Counted from the first letter of the stretch, positions 45,399 through 56,564 are shown. The stretch: 64,000 bases of DNA from Liopterus haemorrhoidalis (GCA_963971575.1 OZ020617.1:21475403-21539402); one strand, 5' to 3'. A program made the numbers and translations. The notes: generated from the sequence alone by a model not told the origin.

Positions 45399-45406
45399 CA
45401 TCTATG

Positions 45407-45813
45407 AATTATGTACTAAAAGAAAATTAAATTATCTATAACTATCTTGTGGAATTTCACTGAAAACTTTCTGAGAATATTTATTTGAATTTATTTCAGA
45501 AGTGGTGAAATGTACTACGATCTTCCTGTTCCGCATCCTCTGTTTATTCATAAAGTGGGTTACTTCCTTATCTATACCTTCGCAAACATTTGCTGTTTTC
45601 CGTAATCAAGCCGTAAAACACCGTTTAACAGAATCATTAAATTATGACGTGACTCTTGTACATACATAAATAATAATATAATTCTATTAAATTATACTTA
45701 TTGTTTCAGGAAATAACATTATGAAATTTTATGAAGTTTCGGAGAACAGTGACGTACAAAATTTAATTTAATTTAATTTAAGTCAATTTTATTTCATAAA
45801 AAAGGTTATACCA
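45407..45813. other. No recognised gene
   Basis: AT-rich spacer between the hAT element and the poly(A) retroelement. Nothing could be supported. Confidence 0.4.
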
Positions 45814-45827
45814 GGTATTATACATGT

Positions 45828-46796
45828 ATTATACATCTTCTGCAAGTCATGTCCAAGTGCAGAGAGAACTGGGAGTCAGTGAGGCGAATGATGACTGACA
45901 TCTTGAGGGTGAAGGAAGCGGACGAAAGAGAGAGACAGGGTTGAGTCGAAGCGACCTAGCTGGGCAAGGCAAGCCCGTGGCCTACTCTCCAGACAGACCA
46001 CCTGATTGGGCATTGCGGCAACTTAAAGGTCGGCTCACAAACACTCGCATCCGGAGAGTTAGGGCGAACCTTCAGTCACCTGGCGAGGCCTCAGCGGCCC
46101 GTGATTAAAACCATGGAATCTACTGACGGGGACGCCCTGCATTCGAACCGGATCACCTCATAAACAGGTCCAGGTCCGAAACGCGAGACAGACGCCCTAA
46201 GCCCGATGCTTTCTCGGGCGTTTTCGAGGGGATATGGCAGCGGAAACTGGCCCTTCAGACCTTGGAGTCCAGAATCAAGAAGAAAGAACATGATCCTGGT
46301 CAGACAGATGCAAAGTAGGAAGAAACAGGAGCTGAGACACAGGTCGAAGTTTCAAGCCGCCGTTTCACCCGCGGGGCTGCTTGCGGAAGGCCACGGCAGC
46401 TCAAAGTTCGGGTTATAGACACCTGCATCCGGAGAGTGTGGATACGCCATTTAGTCACCTAGGGAAGCCTCGGGGATCCGTGCGTAAAACCACGCGAGTC
46501 CTTGACGGGTACGCTTTGTATTCGGACCGGATAATCTATTAAACAAAGCAAAGTCCGAAAACACGAGACGGACGCCTACAGCTGGACACCTGATGTTGAC
46601 TCGACAGACCTTGTGCTCAGTTGGGAACATACCGGAAGAAAAACACAGGAAGAACAGGAGGAAGTACAGGAAGACCCAAGAGAGAAGGCAAGAAGATCTA
46701 GCCAACCTGCCATGAAGAATAGTTAACTACGACAGTTCCGTGGCAGGGTTGAGGCGAGCAGGGTTTTTAATCGGTATGCCACTTTGAAAAAAAAAA
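45828..46796 (+). mobile_element. Poly(A) retroelement with 14-bp target duplication
   Basis: The segment is flanked by identical GGTATTATACATGT (45814-45827 and 46797-46810) and ends in ten A residues, so it was retrotransposed. It is more G+C-rich than its surroundings and contains two diverged tandem units (46018 and 46395 onward). No protein frame is recognised. The end GGGTTTTTAATCGGTATGCC before the A-run resembles R1-group LINE 3' ends, so it may be the 3' untranslated part of such an element rather than a SINE. Confidence 0.8.
46018..46690 (+). repeat. Two tandem units of about 377 bp
   Basis: GCATCCGGAGAGT, GTCACCT, CGAACCGGAT or CGGACCGGAT, and GAGACRGACGCC recur in the same order at 46048-46195 and 46425-46575. 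The units are moderately diverged, so the duplication is old relative to the perfect flanking target duplication. Confidence 0.7.
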
Positions 46797-46810
46797 GGTA
46801 TTATACATGT

Positions 46811-47190
46811 GGAGTACAGCAAACAACTGGTAATTTCATTTCTTTATAAAGCCACGTCAACACTATGCTGAAAAATACGGATATCCTAAAATGCTTCGTT
46901 GTTCGACACTGAATCGTGAAAATGTTTGAGAATGAAGACATTCTAATTTCCGCAGCACCTTTGTTAATAATTTTAAGTGCCAAGCGTCGTAAATCCCGAA
47001 AATATAAATTTTGGGTACGTACAAGTCTTCGGCGCCGAAACAGATGTGGCGGAAGTAATTTGATGAAGGAGCTGATATTGGATGATTAAGACCAATTCAA
47101 TCTCGAATAAAGATGTGGGGCAGGTTCCATAAACTTCTTCCAGATGTGTTTTTCTACTTCTTCCCTAGCAAAATAGCTAACCAAATTTAT
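46811..47190. other. No recognised gene
   Basis: Unremarkable DNA; no coding similarity or repeat could be supported. Confidence 0.35.
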
Positions 47191-47194
47191 TATA

Positions 47195-48750
47195 TTAGGT
47201 GTACCGGAAAGTTTTTTCGTTTATTTGGTATTATTAAAAGAGGAACAAATCGAAAAAAAAATTACTTTATTGAGTAAAATAGTTACCATTGTGATCTATA
47301 ACACTCTGGGGTACGTTCGGAAACCCTAAATATAGTGACTAACATTCACGATCGTTAGTTCGGTGAGCATTGAAAGTTTTCGAACCCAGAAGTTTTATAT
47401 AATCTAAACAATTTTATTAACTGTCAGTATCTATCATTTTATATAATTGCAAACAATTTAAGGCAAATATGTGTAATTAACTAAATTCTACTATAATCCT
47501 ACAAAATATTTATGAAAGTGAAACAGAAGATAAACATGATGAAGAATCTAATTTACTGGATATTGTTAGCGATGTTTAAAAAAAGAAAAATCCACACCAA
47601 CACGGATTTTAGAATATTTTGAATTCGTTGTCCTAAATTATAATACACGAGAGTTTCAGTCATTTCAGGGTAACACCTGCAGCATTTGAAGCTTTGATAA
47701 CCAAAATTGCCCCAGCTTTATTAGTGTCATTTAGTTTAATTAGTAATTCAACTTTAATTTCCATTTTTTGTATAAAAAAAAAAGATAATAAATATCGTTT
47801 TAATCGTGTATTCTTTTAAAAGTAGCCAACAGCTGACAGGCTAATTCACTTATGCGCATGACGAGTATCACGATCATTTTTCGTAGTGACAAGTTACTGT
47901 CGGTGACGACCTTGGGTAGTTTTCGAACGAAGTCGTTGATGTACTCACTAACTTTTCGAACGGTTAGTTACTAGCCGGGTAGGGTTTCCGAACGTACCTC
48001 TGCCATTTATGAGGAAGAGAAAATATTCCCGATTTATAAAATTCCTGATTCTTTCAAGGAAAAAATTGTTCAAGGCTCATTTTAACATGGTTCACATGTC
48101 TAAGTGTCTTGTTTCTTAAAAAGTGTTCCAGTGACCGAAATAAGTGATAGTCAGAGGGTGAAATGTCTGGTGACTAGAGTGGGTGTGTAAGAACCTCCCA
48201 ATCAAGTTCGGAATTTTTTTCACGTGCCTTATTTTTATGAATGAGGCCAGACATTGTCGCCTTGAAGAAAAACTCCTCTTCTATTTACAATTTCTGGTCA
48301 AGTTCTGATTCAGTCGATCAAATTGTTCACAATAGAGATCAGAATTAACACTTTGCCCCGGTTTTAACATCTCATAACAAATTATTCCTTTATAGGGCCT
48401 TCCAGATCGAAGTTCATCATCCAAGCATAAATTGCCTGATTTCAATTTTTTAAACCATTGTTGATATGTGCGTACACTTAATTATCACCATAAACAGTGC
48501 AAATGTTTTATGTAGCAACTCTAGCAATTTTTTTTTATGGTACTCATACAACTTTAAACGTGTTGTTGAAAATTCTTCCGCTATTTTAAAATGCATGGGT
48601 TTAAAATGAAACGAAAACAATAATTAGGTACTCAAGATTACAGAATTTAATCAAAACGCAAAAGACATCTGTTTAAATCAGCGAATAAGTCGTGATTAGT
48701 TCGCATACTGCACTAATAATAAAAACGAAAAAACTTTCCGGTACACCTAA
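47195..48750 (-). mobile_element. Mariner element interrupted by a Harbinger derivative
   Basis: TTAGGTGTACCGGAAAGTTT at 47195 is inverted at the right end (48750), with TA on both sides (47193-47194 and 48751-48752). On the minus strand eroded transposase reads ELDWEVLTHPL, a stop, then SPDISPSDYHLFRSLEHFLR (third catalytic Asp present), EQFF, EFYKSGIFSLPHKWQ and, beyond the nested insertion, SVIDHNGNYFTQ and a stop. The upstream two thirds carries many stops. The mariner without the insertion would be about 860 bp, so it is also internally deleted. Confidence 0.8.
47309..47999. mobile_element. Harbinger-like derivative nested in the mariner
   Basis: GGGTACGTTCGGAAACCCT at the left is matched by AGGGTTTCCGAACGTACCT at the right. 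CTG flanks both sides (47306-47308 and 48000-48002), a CWG-type 3-bp duplication known for Harbinger elements. An internal fragment reads EFVVLNYNTREFQS and, after a frame change, RVTPAAFEALITKIAPALL, the N-terminal region of a HARBI1-like protein. The catalytic domain is missing. Its CGGTTAGTTACTAG words echo the TIR of the element at 5765-7046. Confidence 0.75.
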
Positions 48751-48754
48751 TATT

Positions 48755-50028
48755 TCTTAAGATATATTTGTCAACATCAAAAAACAGTGAGTTCAATGAT
48801 GGCATCCTGTTGGTTATTACGATCCTTGTATCGCGCGAATCTACAGTCCTATGAAACAGGACAACAATAAATTTATAAATTTTAGAACTTCCTCCTGGGA
48901 TCACTCCATAGTGCAAATACTGATTATTGAACTAACCGATTCTGCCCAACGTGCATAATGTCTTTAGTACGCAGTTGGTTCGACATCCATTAATGGGAAT
49001 CGGTACTTGTCGGTTTCAATTCGGCATGCCGATCGGCCTGTTGGCACAGGCCAACCAACACCTCAACATTTATTCTATGCCGGAAAGAACTGTTCGGCTT
49101 AGTTTGGACGTCACTTAAAGTGTACATTGCTAATATTTTTGTAATAATCACCTTAATTCCCGAATATGATGTACTTATTCATATCGACTTATTTTGACTT
49201 TGAAGTCAGATAGCACCACAATAATTAAATTTTCAACGGAGCCGTATGTATCTAATGTTTCTGATTTATCGACATATTTCATTTCTCTTGAAATGAGAAA
49301 TTAAATTGAATTTACGGACGATTCTCCAGATTTTTCAAGAAACTGGAAAGTACTGTAAAATCATTATTTTATAAATGTTGATACTATTTTTTCTTGTAAG
49401 GATACCAAATTTACATCATAAATGGATATTTATTTATGTATAAATTATATCTTTTCATAGCTATCAACAACGTATTACAACATTTTTACATAATAACATT
49501 TTTGTTTTCTTTTAAAAAACAACACGTTTCCATCTATATTTTTGTTTATGATATACAAACAATCTAAAAGTTGACGAAACAAGAAATACTTTTGTCAATG
49601 TTCGTAATATACGCAGAGTGAGTACTGGAAATGTAACTATTATTTTGACGCAACAAAAGGTGAAGGTGCACGTGACAGAATAATGAAAGGAAGTTTTTAA
49701 TAACAAGTGTGTCTCGTTTTGAATTTTTAAACATAATGTTGTTTTTTTTTTAATGTTAGTTTATTTAAAAATATCTTTATTTAGAGTCATTGTTTTCGTT
49801 TCAGTTAAACTGCAGACGTTGTATTCTACTATCTCGACTCGTAGCTATGAACACGGCGGTATAGAAGCCCTCTTTGTTACTTTGATTTGTTTAGAAACGT
49901 TGCATTTTTTATAATAGAGTTGAGATTAGTTCGTCGTTGTATTAAGACGTGTTCTTACAATTCAAAATTACGTGCGTATCACGTCAGTCGGTTGTACTAA
50001 ACCTCTATTCATATAAACTCTCGTAGTA

Positions 50029-50030
<2 letters not shown>
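48755..50030. other. No recognised gene
   Basis: About 48955-49090 is more G+C-rich, with a GCCGATCGGCCTGTTGGCAC palindrome-like patch, but no family could be named. The small frames here lack any protein signature. Confidence 0.3.

Positions 50031-50031
<1 letters not shown>

Positions 50032-50081
<50 letters not shown>
50032..50081. repeat. (AT)n microsatellite
   Basis: An uninterrupted run of about 25 AT dinucleotides. Confidence 0.98.
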
Positions 50082-50082
<1 letters not shown>

Positions 50083-50166
50083 TTAGTGATTTTATCACAT
50101 ATCAAGTGTCTGTGTGTGTTCTTCAATTGCAAATGTTCTGTTGGTGTCATCCTGAAGTTTCCTCAG

Positions 50167-50206
50167 CATCTGGGTACCCAGAAGACAGCTATCCACGAGA
50201 ACCAAG
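50167..50206 (+). other. Candidate 40-bp micro-exon
   Basis: A pyrimidine-rich acceptor (GAAGTTTCCTCAG, ending at 50166) is followed 40 bases later by a good donor (AAG before GTTAGT at 50207). All three frames are open. One reads SGYPEDSYPREP, another IWVPRRQLSTRTK. Forty bases is not a multiple of three, so inclusion would shift frame. This is splice-signal pattern only; no protein family is recognised. Confidence 0.2.
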
Positions 50207-50209
50207 GTT

Positions 50210-50890
50210 AGTAACATTTGTTTATTGAATAATCACATAAGACACTGTCGTGAAACGTCCGTCGAGTCCACGAAATTACATTATAGCTCTGTATAGTGTG
50301 CTAAAAATTCCATATCAGTTAGCGGTTTGCTTAGAGCCACTACAAACTGATCATAAAAACAACAACAAAAAACAGCCTATGGACAGAATTGGGTATGTCT
50401 TTTATTGAAAACTAAATTCAAACATTTTTATAAATATTTTTATCGTATGGTATAATAATACATTTTTTAATTTTGAATGATCACTCTTTATATTCCTTTT
50501 AAGTTTAATATTTTACGTATTTTCCTCAAGACGGTCTCGAGGGATTTTGACCCCCTAGCCCTTTCGTTATTAGGAGCGTATGTATACGTTTTGTATATTT
50601 GGGTCCAATAAACGAAGAACGTATATTTTCGATATGAGTTTTTACTGTGTTATATTACGAGGAACATGTATATTTCACTTATTCACGTACCGTGCGATCA
50701 TTATTTCTTGTCAGTTACATAACAGTAAACAATGAGTTTAAAAATGCCAAAACTGTATTCTAATTCACAGCTGAAACTTCCAATTTAACAAAGAACCAAT
50801 CAGATTACTTCATGTGTCCGAACTCACCCGAGGAACAAAGAAAATATGTGTTCCTAACTTAATACCTGTTACCAACTAATTGACGTGCAG
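50210..50890. other. No recognised gene
   Basis: No repeat or coding similarity could be supported. GTGTAGAG at 50892-50899 is the left target duplication of the following hAT element. Confidence 0.4.
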
Positions 50891-50899
50891 AGTGTAGAG

Positions 50900-51391
50900 C
50901 AGTGGTTTCCAACCTTTCTGGACCTCCGCCCCCCTTTTTTATGAAAAAATTGTTGGGCCCCCCTCAATTTTCGTAACAATCTAATTTCACAAATACACAC
51001 CTCATATTGTAATTTATTTAATGGGCTACAAGATAATATACCATATTATGTATGAATATACATCAAATATTTATTATAAGTAATAATAATTTTAAATAGG
51101 AGAAAAACAAATCTTACAAAAATACAAAAACTAGAATACTTAATTAATAAAACATAATTATATTTTAATTATGTGATGGTTGGGCTTGTTTTTCAGCATA
51201 CATTTTCTCAAATTGTGGTATCATTGTAAATATCGCTGTTCTTAGTTCCTTTTCAATCACTAAACGTGATCGATATTTCGTCTTCAAAACAACTAGTAAC
51301 CGAACGCCGAAGGTGTGACTTGAGGCGCGACTCCCTTGCAATAGTCTCGAGCCCCCCTAGAGGAGCGCACCCCACAGGCTGGAAACCACTG
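50900..51391. mobile_element. 492-bp hAT MITE with perfect 8-bp target duplication
   Basis: The ends CAGTGGTTTCCAACCTTTCT and AGGCTGGAAACCACTG are hAT termini. GTGTAGAG lies at both sides (50892-50899 and 51392-51399). C-rich subterminal runs (CCGCCCCCC and GCCCCCCT) sit inside each end. The minus-strand frame at 51253-51573 spans the end and is not a real gene. Confidence 0.92.
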
Positions 51392-51399
51392 GTGTAGAG

Positions 51400-52135
51400 T
51401 GTAGAATGTACGCCTATGTATACATGTCCTTGAAAATATGTTTGATAAGTAAATGTTTCTGTCAAGTATTGCATAACGGACAATATTTGTTGATCGCTCT
51501 GTATGTTACTGCGAGAAGCGTACGCTTGCGTTGTTAAAACTATTAAATTATACAAACTTGTACAGACCTTCAAAAGTTATGCCCGGCTTACGAGGAACGT
51601 ATGCATAAGTCGTTAATGCGTCTACATAGAAATTAGTCATCATATTACTTTCAGTGACTAGTTCATTTACTATTTGACTTATATGCAGAACGGTTGTGTT
51701 TCCAAAGGTTTTGAACGGTAGTATCTATAATAATAATCAATAATAATAGTATAAATAATATTTGTTGAAGATTCGCAGAGCGTATTATTAAGGTTTTAAA
51801 CGTTAATTCCCTGAGACCGAAAAACGGATGTATACGTTCGCAAGGGCGTCGTATTGGATTTCAATACGAATAACGTACGCATACAAAATGTGCTTAAAAC
51901 TCTGTATTTCGGAAACTTTAAAAATAGCCTACAACGAAAGGGCTAGGCAATATCTAGGCGCGAAATATAATTTGAGATATAAGTAAAAAATAGAATTTTT
52001 AGTGTATTGAATGGTTGATGGTTTTACTTGGCGAAACTCGAATATAGGTAAACAGTTTTTAAATAGGTTCAAGATACACTTGGTATATATAATTCTTTAT
52101 TTCACCTAGGCCTTGCGGCGTATAGGGTTTAACAT
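51400..52135. other. No recognised gene
   Basis: Anonymous DNA with ATAATAATAATAAAA-type runs near 51726 and 52150. Nothing could be supported. Confidence 0.4.
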
Positions 52136-52139
52136 GAGA

Positions 52140-53185
52140 AAAATAATCATAATAATAATAAAATAAAATAATATAGTATACATTTTATGATTTTCTTTCT
52201 TCTTCATCTTCTTCTACTTTCTGCTTCCGGTGTTCCTCTCTTTCTTCGTAATCTCTTTTCGGCTTCCGTCTCCGGTCTCCTTCCTTCTTGACTCCAGTTC
52301 TTCTTCCCCTCTTTCTTCGCTTCTCTTCCCTCTTTTCTTTCCTCCTCCTTTGCCTCTTTCTTCCTTCCTGTACTCAGTTCTGTCTTACATCTCCGCATTC
52401 CTTCCTTCTTTCCTCGAGTACTCTCACCCACCTTTCTCTCTTTCCTTCTTCACTCAACAGCTCCTTTATCTCTCCCTCCCATTTGGTCATCTTTCCACAT
52501 CTTTTTGTAAGATGTTCCAAGGACTCTTCCTCCTCTCTACACATTCTGCATACCCTATCCTCTGGTTTTGCCCAATACTTACTACTCCGTTCTTCATTTC
52601 CGCATCTTAATCTGGCAATCCTTCTAACTCTGCCCCTGCCTTTCCTCTCCTCCCTTTCAAATATTAAGGTATTCCTACCGTCCTTATTTCCCTATACCTT
52701 TTCACATTCCTTGAATTGTCTATTCTTACTGTTCTTTCCTGCTCTTGTACCTCCTTGTCTCTCCTTCTCAATTCTTCTACTATGTTTCTTCCTCCATTTC
52801 TCTTTCGCTCAGCTTCCCTTATGTCCATCCCACATCTCCAATAGAACTCTTTCCTTGTTTCTCCCCATTCCGACAGTTTACCTTTTTGTTCTTCTTTCAT
52901 TCTTTCTTCCCAGCATTCTCTTAATATCTTCCTTCTTTCGTCCCTCCTGATTTTCTCCTCATACTTCGCCGCCCTCGCCCCGGCTCCTACTCTCAGCTTT
53001 TCCCTCTTCATTTCCTCTCTCACTATATATCCTGGTGTCATTCTGTCTAATCCCATAATCCATCTCATGTATCGCTCTTGTACTCTTTCTACTATCTCCC
53101 ATTCTTTCCATCCCCAGATCTCTACTCCGTACATGAGGATACTCTTCACAATCCCGTCAAACAATTTCATTCTCCACTTGGTAAA
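52140..53185 (-). pseudogene. 5'-truncated LINE with charged C terminus (third family)
   Basis: The minus-strand frame 53170-52664 reads MKLFDGIVKSILMYGVEIWG, QERYMRWIMGLDRMTPGYIV and CWEERMKEEQKGKLSEWGET, typical of the region after the RT catalytic core in an insect LINE family whose C terminus is very rich in Lys, Arg and Glu. After a frame change near 52670 it continues VRRIARLRCGNEERSSKYWA and CRMCREEEESLEHLTKRC (zinc knuckle), then a repetitive basic-acidic tail. The RT core is missing. A relative lies at 57269-57866, and the right-end element at 63185-64000 carries the RT part of the same type. Confidence 0.8.
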
Positions 53186-53189
53186 GTTT

Positions 53190-53685
53190 CACAAAATGTT
53201 TTATTTGATATGTTGACTGCAGTTTCGGTATGTACTACCATTATCAAAGCTACAATGATTGTAGCTTTGATATGAGAAATTATAGAATTTTTTGTGTCGT
53301 TGAAAATAGTAACCATATTTTTAGAATTTATTGTGTGCTATCAAAACAAAGATTTTAAAAAGTTCTAAGTTCTTTATTTGATCACGATTTTTGCTAAAAA
53401 CATCCTAAAACAAACTTTTGTCCCATACATTGGGTTGCAGGGGGAAGGGTGCGCCCATTTGCTGGATTACAAAATTAATAATAAACAAAAAAATTAGACA
53501 AAAATTTTGAAAAATTCTTAATGCACACTGACGTGAACCGAAATAGTTCACCGGTAATTTTGATCTAATTAATTTTTCGAAAGCAACAGAAGTGTGCAAT
53601 ACCTTGCTAACATTATTTAACTGGACAACTTGACAACTGGTTTAATGTGCACGCATCTCTTAATTAAGTACACTTGTAAGTTAAT
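53190..53685. other. No recognised gene
   Basis: A short palindrome (CATTATCAAAGCTACAATGA / TCATTGTAGCTTTGATATGA, around 53240-53275) is the only structure seen. Confidence 0.35.
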
Positions 53686-53686
53686 A

Positions 53687-55272
53687 TGTTACAGGGAGGG
53701 GGCCTCGGAAGAGGTCTTCAGGTCCCTAACGTCGTGAGATTCAGGAAACACACTCCCTCGTCTCACCCGTCAACAATCTACCTGTTTAGCTCAGACGAGT
53801 AGACTTCACAATGCACCGACTTGGCTTGAAGAGCCTAACACTTTACTAAGTCCTCTCTGAAAATATAAAAGGGGGCTGTCTGCAAATAATACCAAGGGAT
53901 GAAAGTTAGACATTTATTGAGAAGTACAGATTGACAATACAGGCAAACGGTATATCAAAGAGCATGAAATGGAATAAGTATATGATGTGAACATACATCT
54001 TTAAAGGTAAACAACAGAGTTACAATATTAAAGGGGTGGCTGAGTCTAACACTCCAAACACTTCCTTGTGAGGCGAGAAGGAGCTGGAGGTGGTAGACGG
54101 GGTATAAGTAGAGGAGGTTATAGTAGGGGACGGTGTCCGGGTCGTTCACACAGCTTCTCGCATTCCTCTTACAAACGGCGCTGGAGTTCCGTCATAGTCC
54201 CGGGTGCTTCTAGGAGGGGGCGCTTCTGTGAGAAGGCCAGCGGAGTGCTTGGGGACTCAAGAAGAGCTGAAGTCCTTCGTGGTGGTGTAGATGGCGGAGT
54301 GTCAGGTCCGAATAACTCGTGGACACGGGCCTGCACTGAACACTTCTTCGTTGTGGCGGCCGGCACCGGTCCTGGAGGCCGTGCGGCGGCGGCGGTTGGT
54401 AGCAAGTTGTCGGTAACAATGCCCTGGTGTTTTTATGTACCCACACGGTCTTTTATGTCCGGTGTGGCGTAACTCTGTCCTAGGGTTCGCGCGGCAGCTG
54501 CGGTTGGTGGTGCCGGATTCCAGGCGGCGATACGGTGTCTCCGAGTACCCACTCGGTTTCGCGCGCCGAGAAAGGCGTATCTCGACCCTGGGAGCCGCAC
54601 GGGAGCTGCGGTTGGTGTCGCTGGCTTCCGAACAATGTCAGGAGTCGTGTGAACTGCTAGTCGTGATTTTGCCACGGGCGCAGCAAAATGTGGGGCGCAA
54701 CTTTCGTGGGGGCGCTTTTCCGTGGGCGCGGCCAAATATTGGGGCACAAATTTCGGGAGGCGCCTTGCCTCGGGCGCGACCGAAGAATCGGGCGCTTTTT
54801 TTCAGAGGATGTTGGAGGGGCAAAGAACCGGGCTCTAGGGTCTTCCTTCCTGATGAGGTAGAGCTGGGTTTCCCTTGGGACGTTCTGGTAGGCTCCAGAT
54901 GTCTCCAACAGCACTAGGCAATGGTAGAATGCCGAGCGCTGTACGTAGCACTGATGAGACGCTTTTCCACGTGTCGCGTTAAGCGGTTCGAGTTCAGCAT
55001 TAAGCGAACTATACTGACCAGGATGAACTGCTAGCGGTCCTAGATTTGGAGCCACTATTTATACAAATTAACTGAGACATTTGGGGAATTACTGGTTTTC
55101 AGCCAATAAGGGTTTACTCCGCCCATTGATAGGGTAATTTTTGGCAATACCTGCTAAAAATGCGCGGATTAAGGTAATTAGCGGCTTCAGGTGTCGGCAC
55201 GACTCATGCGGTCTTAATGATGTAAAAGAGCGCGCGGTGCGACCACCGGCACGCGTGCAATCCGCAGTAACA
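53687..55272 (-). mobile_element. Probable solo LTR, 1.59 kb
   Basis: The termini are TGTTACAGGGAGG on the plus strand and CGCAGTAACA at the other end, i.e. TGTTAC...GTAACA. Reading the minus strand there is a TATA box (TTGTATAAATAGTGG near 55060), a likely initiator (TCAGTATAG near 55018) and, 1.1 kb on, a poly(A) signal (AATAAA near 53914), the U3-R-U5 order of an LTR. It is far more G+C-rich than its surroundings and has tandem-like repeats (GCGCCCCCACGAAAGTTGCG words, 54690-54800). No internal gag-pol lies on either side. The target duplication is unclear (AATA against AAAA). Shared motifs link it to the LTR at 61883. Confidence 0.6.
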
Positions 55273-55326
55273 AAAAGATGGAAGCATTATCGAAATTTAT
55301 GATTTTTGACAAAATCTGTTTCTTTG

Positions 55327-55470
55327 GCTTAAGCGAAACTAAATTTTGAAATCTAGTAATTTTTACCGATTGAATTGGACTTTCGACAATGTTGTTTAAC
55401 AGAAGTCGCACTTAATCGTTAAAAAGAAACAACTTAAGAAAATAAAAATACCGTTTAGTTTCGCTTAAAC
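55327..55470. repeat. Short MITE of the TTAAGCGAAACTAAA family
   Basis: TTAAGCGAAACTAAA (55329) is inverted at 55454-55468. It shares internal sequence with 44619-45010 in opposite orientation. No coding frame. Confidence 0.6.
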
Positions 55471-55479
55471 GTTTGCAAT

Positions 55480-56075
55480 AGACTTTATGAAAATATTCAG
55501 ATCATAAATTTTTGTTGAACTACTCTAATACTTTCAGAATTTTTAATTAACCTCCCTGGTATGCAGAGTGTGGGATAAAATATCTTTTTTAAATGTTTTT
55601 CGCAAAAATCGTGCTAAAATACATAGATTAAAAAAAAAACTACTTCTCATTCCTTAATCTACTCCTTAAGAACTTTCTTTCGATACCCTACAATAAATAT
55701 AGCTACTTATTTCAGCGACACAAAAAAAATTCATTTCTTTCAAAAAACTAATCAAAAATTCCTGTTGAACTATTTCGGTTTTCATCAATATACATTATTG
55801 AAAGTTTTTCCAGATTTTTATATCAATCCCTCTGGGAAACAGAGTGTGTGACAAAAGTTTGTAACTTGAACTTCTGTAGATGACGTTCCGGCCGAAATAT
55901 GTATAGAGTATTAATAAACATATATTTTGAGAAACTTACCGAGATTTTTATTTAACTATTAATTTACAATATTTAGTGTTTCGTTAAATACAAATTTATT
56001 TATATATTCGTGCGAATAGTTTTTTTTTTTTTTTTTCTAGTATCAGAATTTTCCTATATGCGGGTTAAAGAACTA
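55480..56075. other. AT-rich; repeated phrase
   Basis: TTTTTGTTGAACTACTC-like and CAGAGTGTGGGATAAAA-like phrases occur twice (55515/55765 and 55563/55841), suggesting an old tandem duplication of about 280 bp. No gene. Confidence 0.35.
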
Positions 56076-56079
56076 TATA

Positions 56080-56560
56080 AGCATGTCAAATTTCTACCCT
56101 CTAGGTCCAACCGTTTCACATGAGTGACGGTATAAGGGTTTTTGGTCATACCTACTAAATCCTAAAAACGGGCACCAGTTTCTCGAAACAGATAATATGC
56201 AAGAACCATACTGGAAGGTCAGCGGGCATCCAGTCGAAGAAATGGAGAGGTCACTCAGAGTGCCAAGGTTGGGGCGGGGTGCTTGGCACCTGATAAAATA
56301 TTGTTTTCTTTAAATCAGGTTAGGATAGGATGGTTGGTAACGTACGGGAGTAACTATTACCCCCCGTTCAACGACTGTCGGGGGTTGATCCTGGTCACTC
56401 TTTGATCATTGACTGACCAGGAATGGCTTATGAAAAAATAATCAGTGCTTGGTGGCGTGAGGGGCGAAATTTTTTGCCTTGACTAGGTCGCCAAAAACTC
56501 ATACTATGCCCGGGGAACAGGACTCCAAAAACCGTCACTACCTATGACACCAGACGATCT
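56080..56560. other. Unexplained G+C-rich block with hairpin
   Basis: The block is G+C-rich in AT-rich surroundings and contains a strong hairpin, GTGCCAAG...CTTGGCAC (56260-56288), with a G-rich loop. Phrases such as GTCGGGGGTTGATCCTGGTC and CCCGGGGAACAGGACTCC suggest retroelement leader or 3' sequence, but no protein frame was found. Identity unknown. Confidence 0.3.
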
Positions 56561-56564
56561 TAAT

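Noticed and set aside
46091..46705. Small frames inside the poly(A) retroelement
   Set aside because: They do not match between the two tandem units, so they are not conserved coding sequence.
52230..52950. Two overlapping Ser/Leu/Phe-rich plus-strand frames
   Set aside because: They are the antisense of the Lys/Arg/Glu-rich LINE C terminus on the minus strand.
54068..55055. Several long frames on both strands in the G+C-rich block
   Set aside because: High G+C lowers stop frequency and the translations contain repeats of the LTR DNA; no protein motif, and LTR signals explain the block better.
56260..56288. Helitron 3' end
   Set aside because: A hairpin is present, but the CTRR terminus, the TC start and an A|T insertion site could not be identified.
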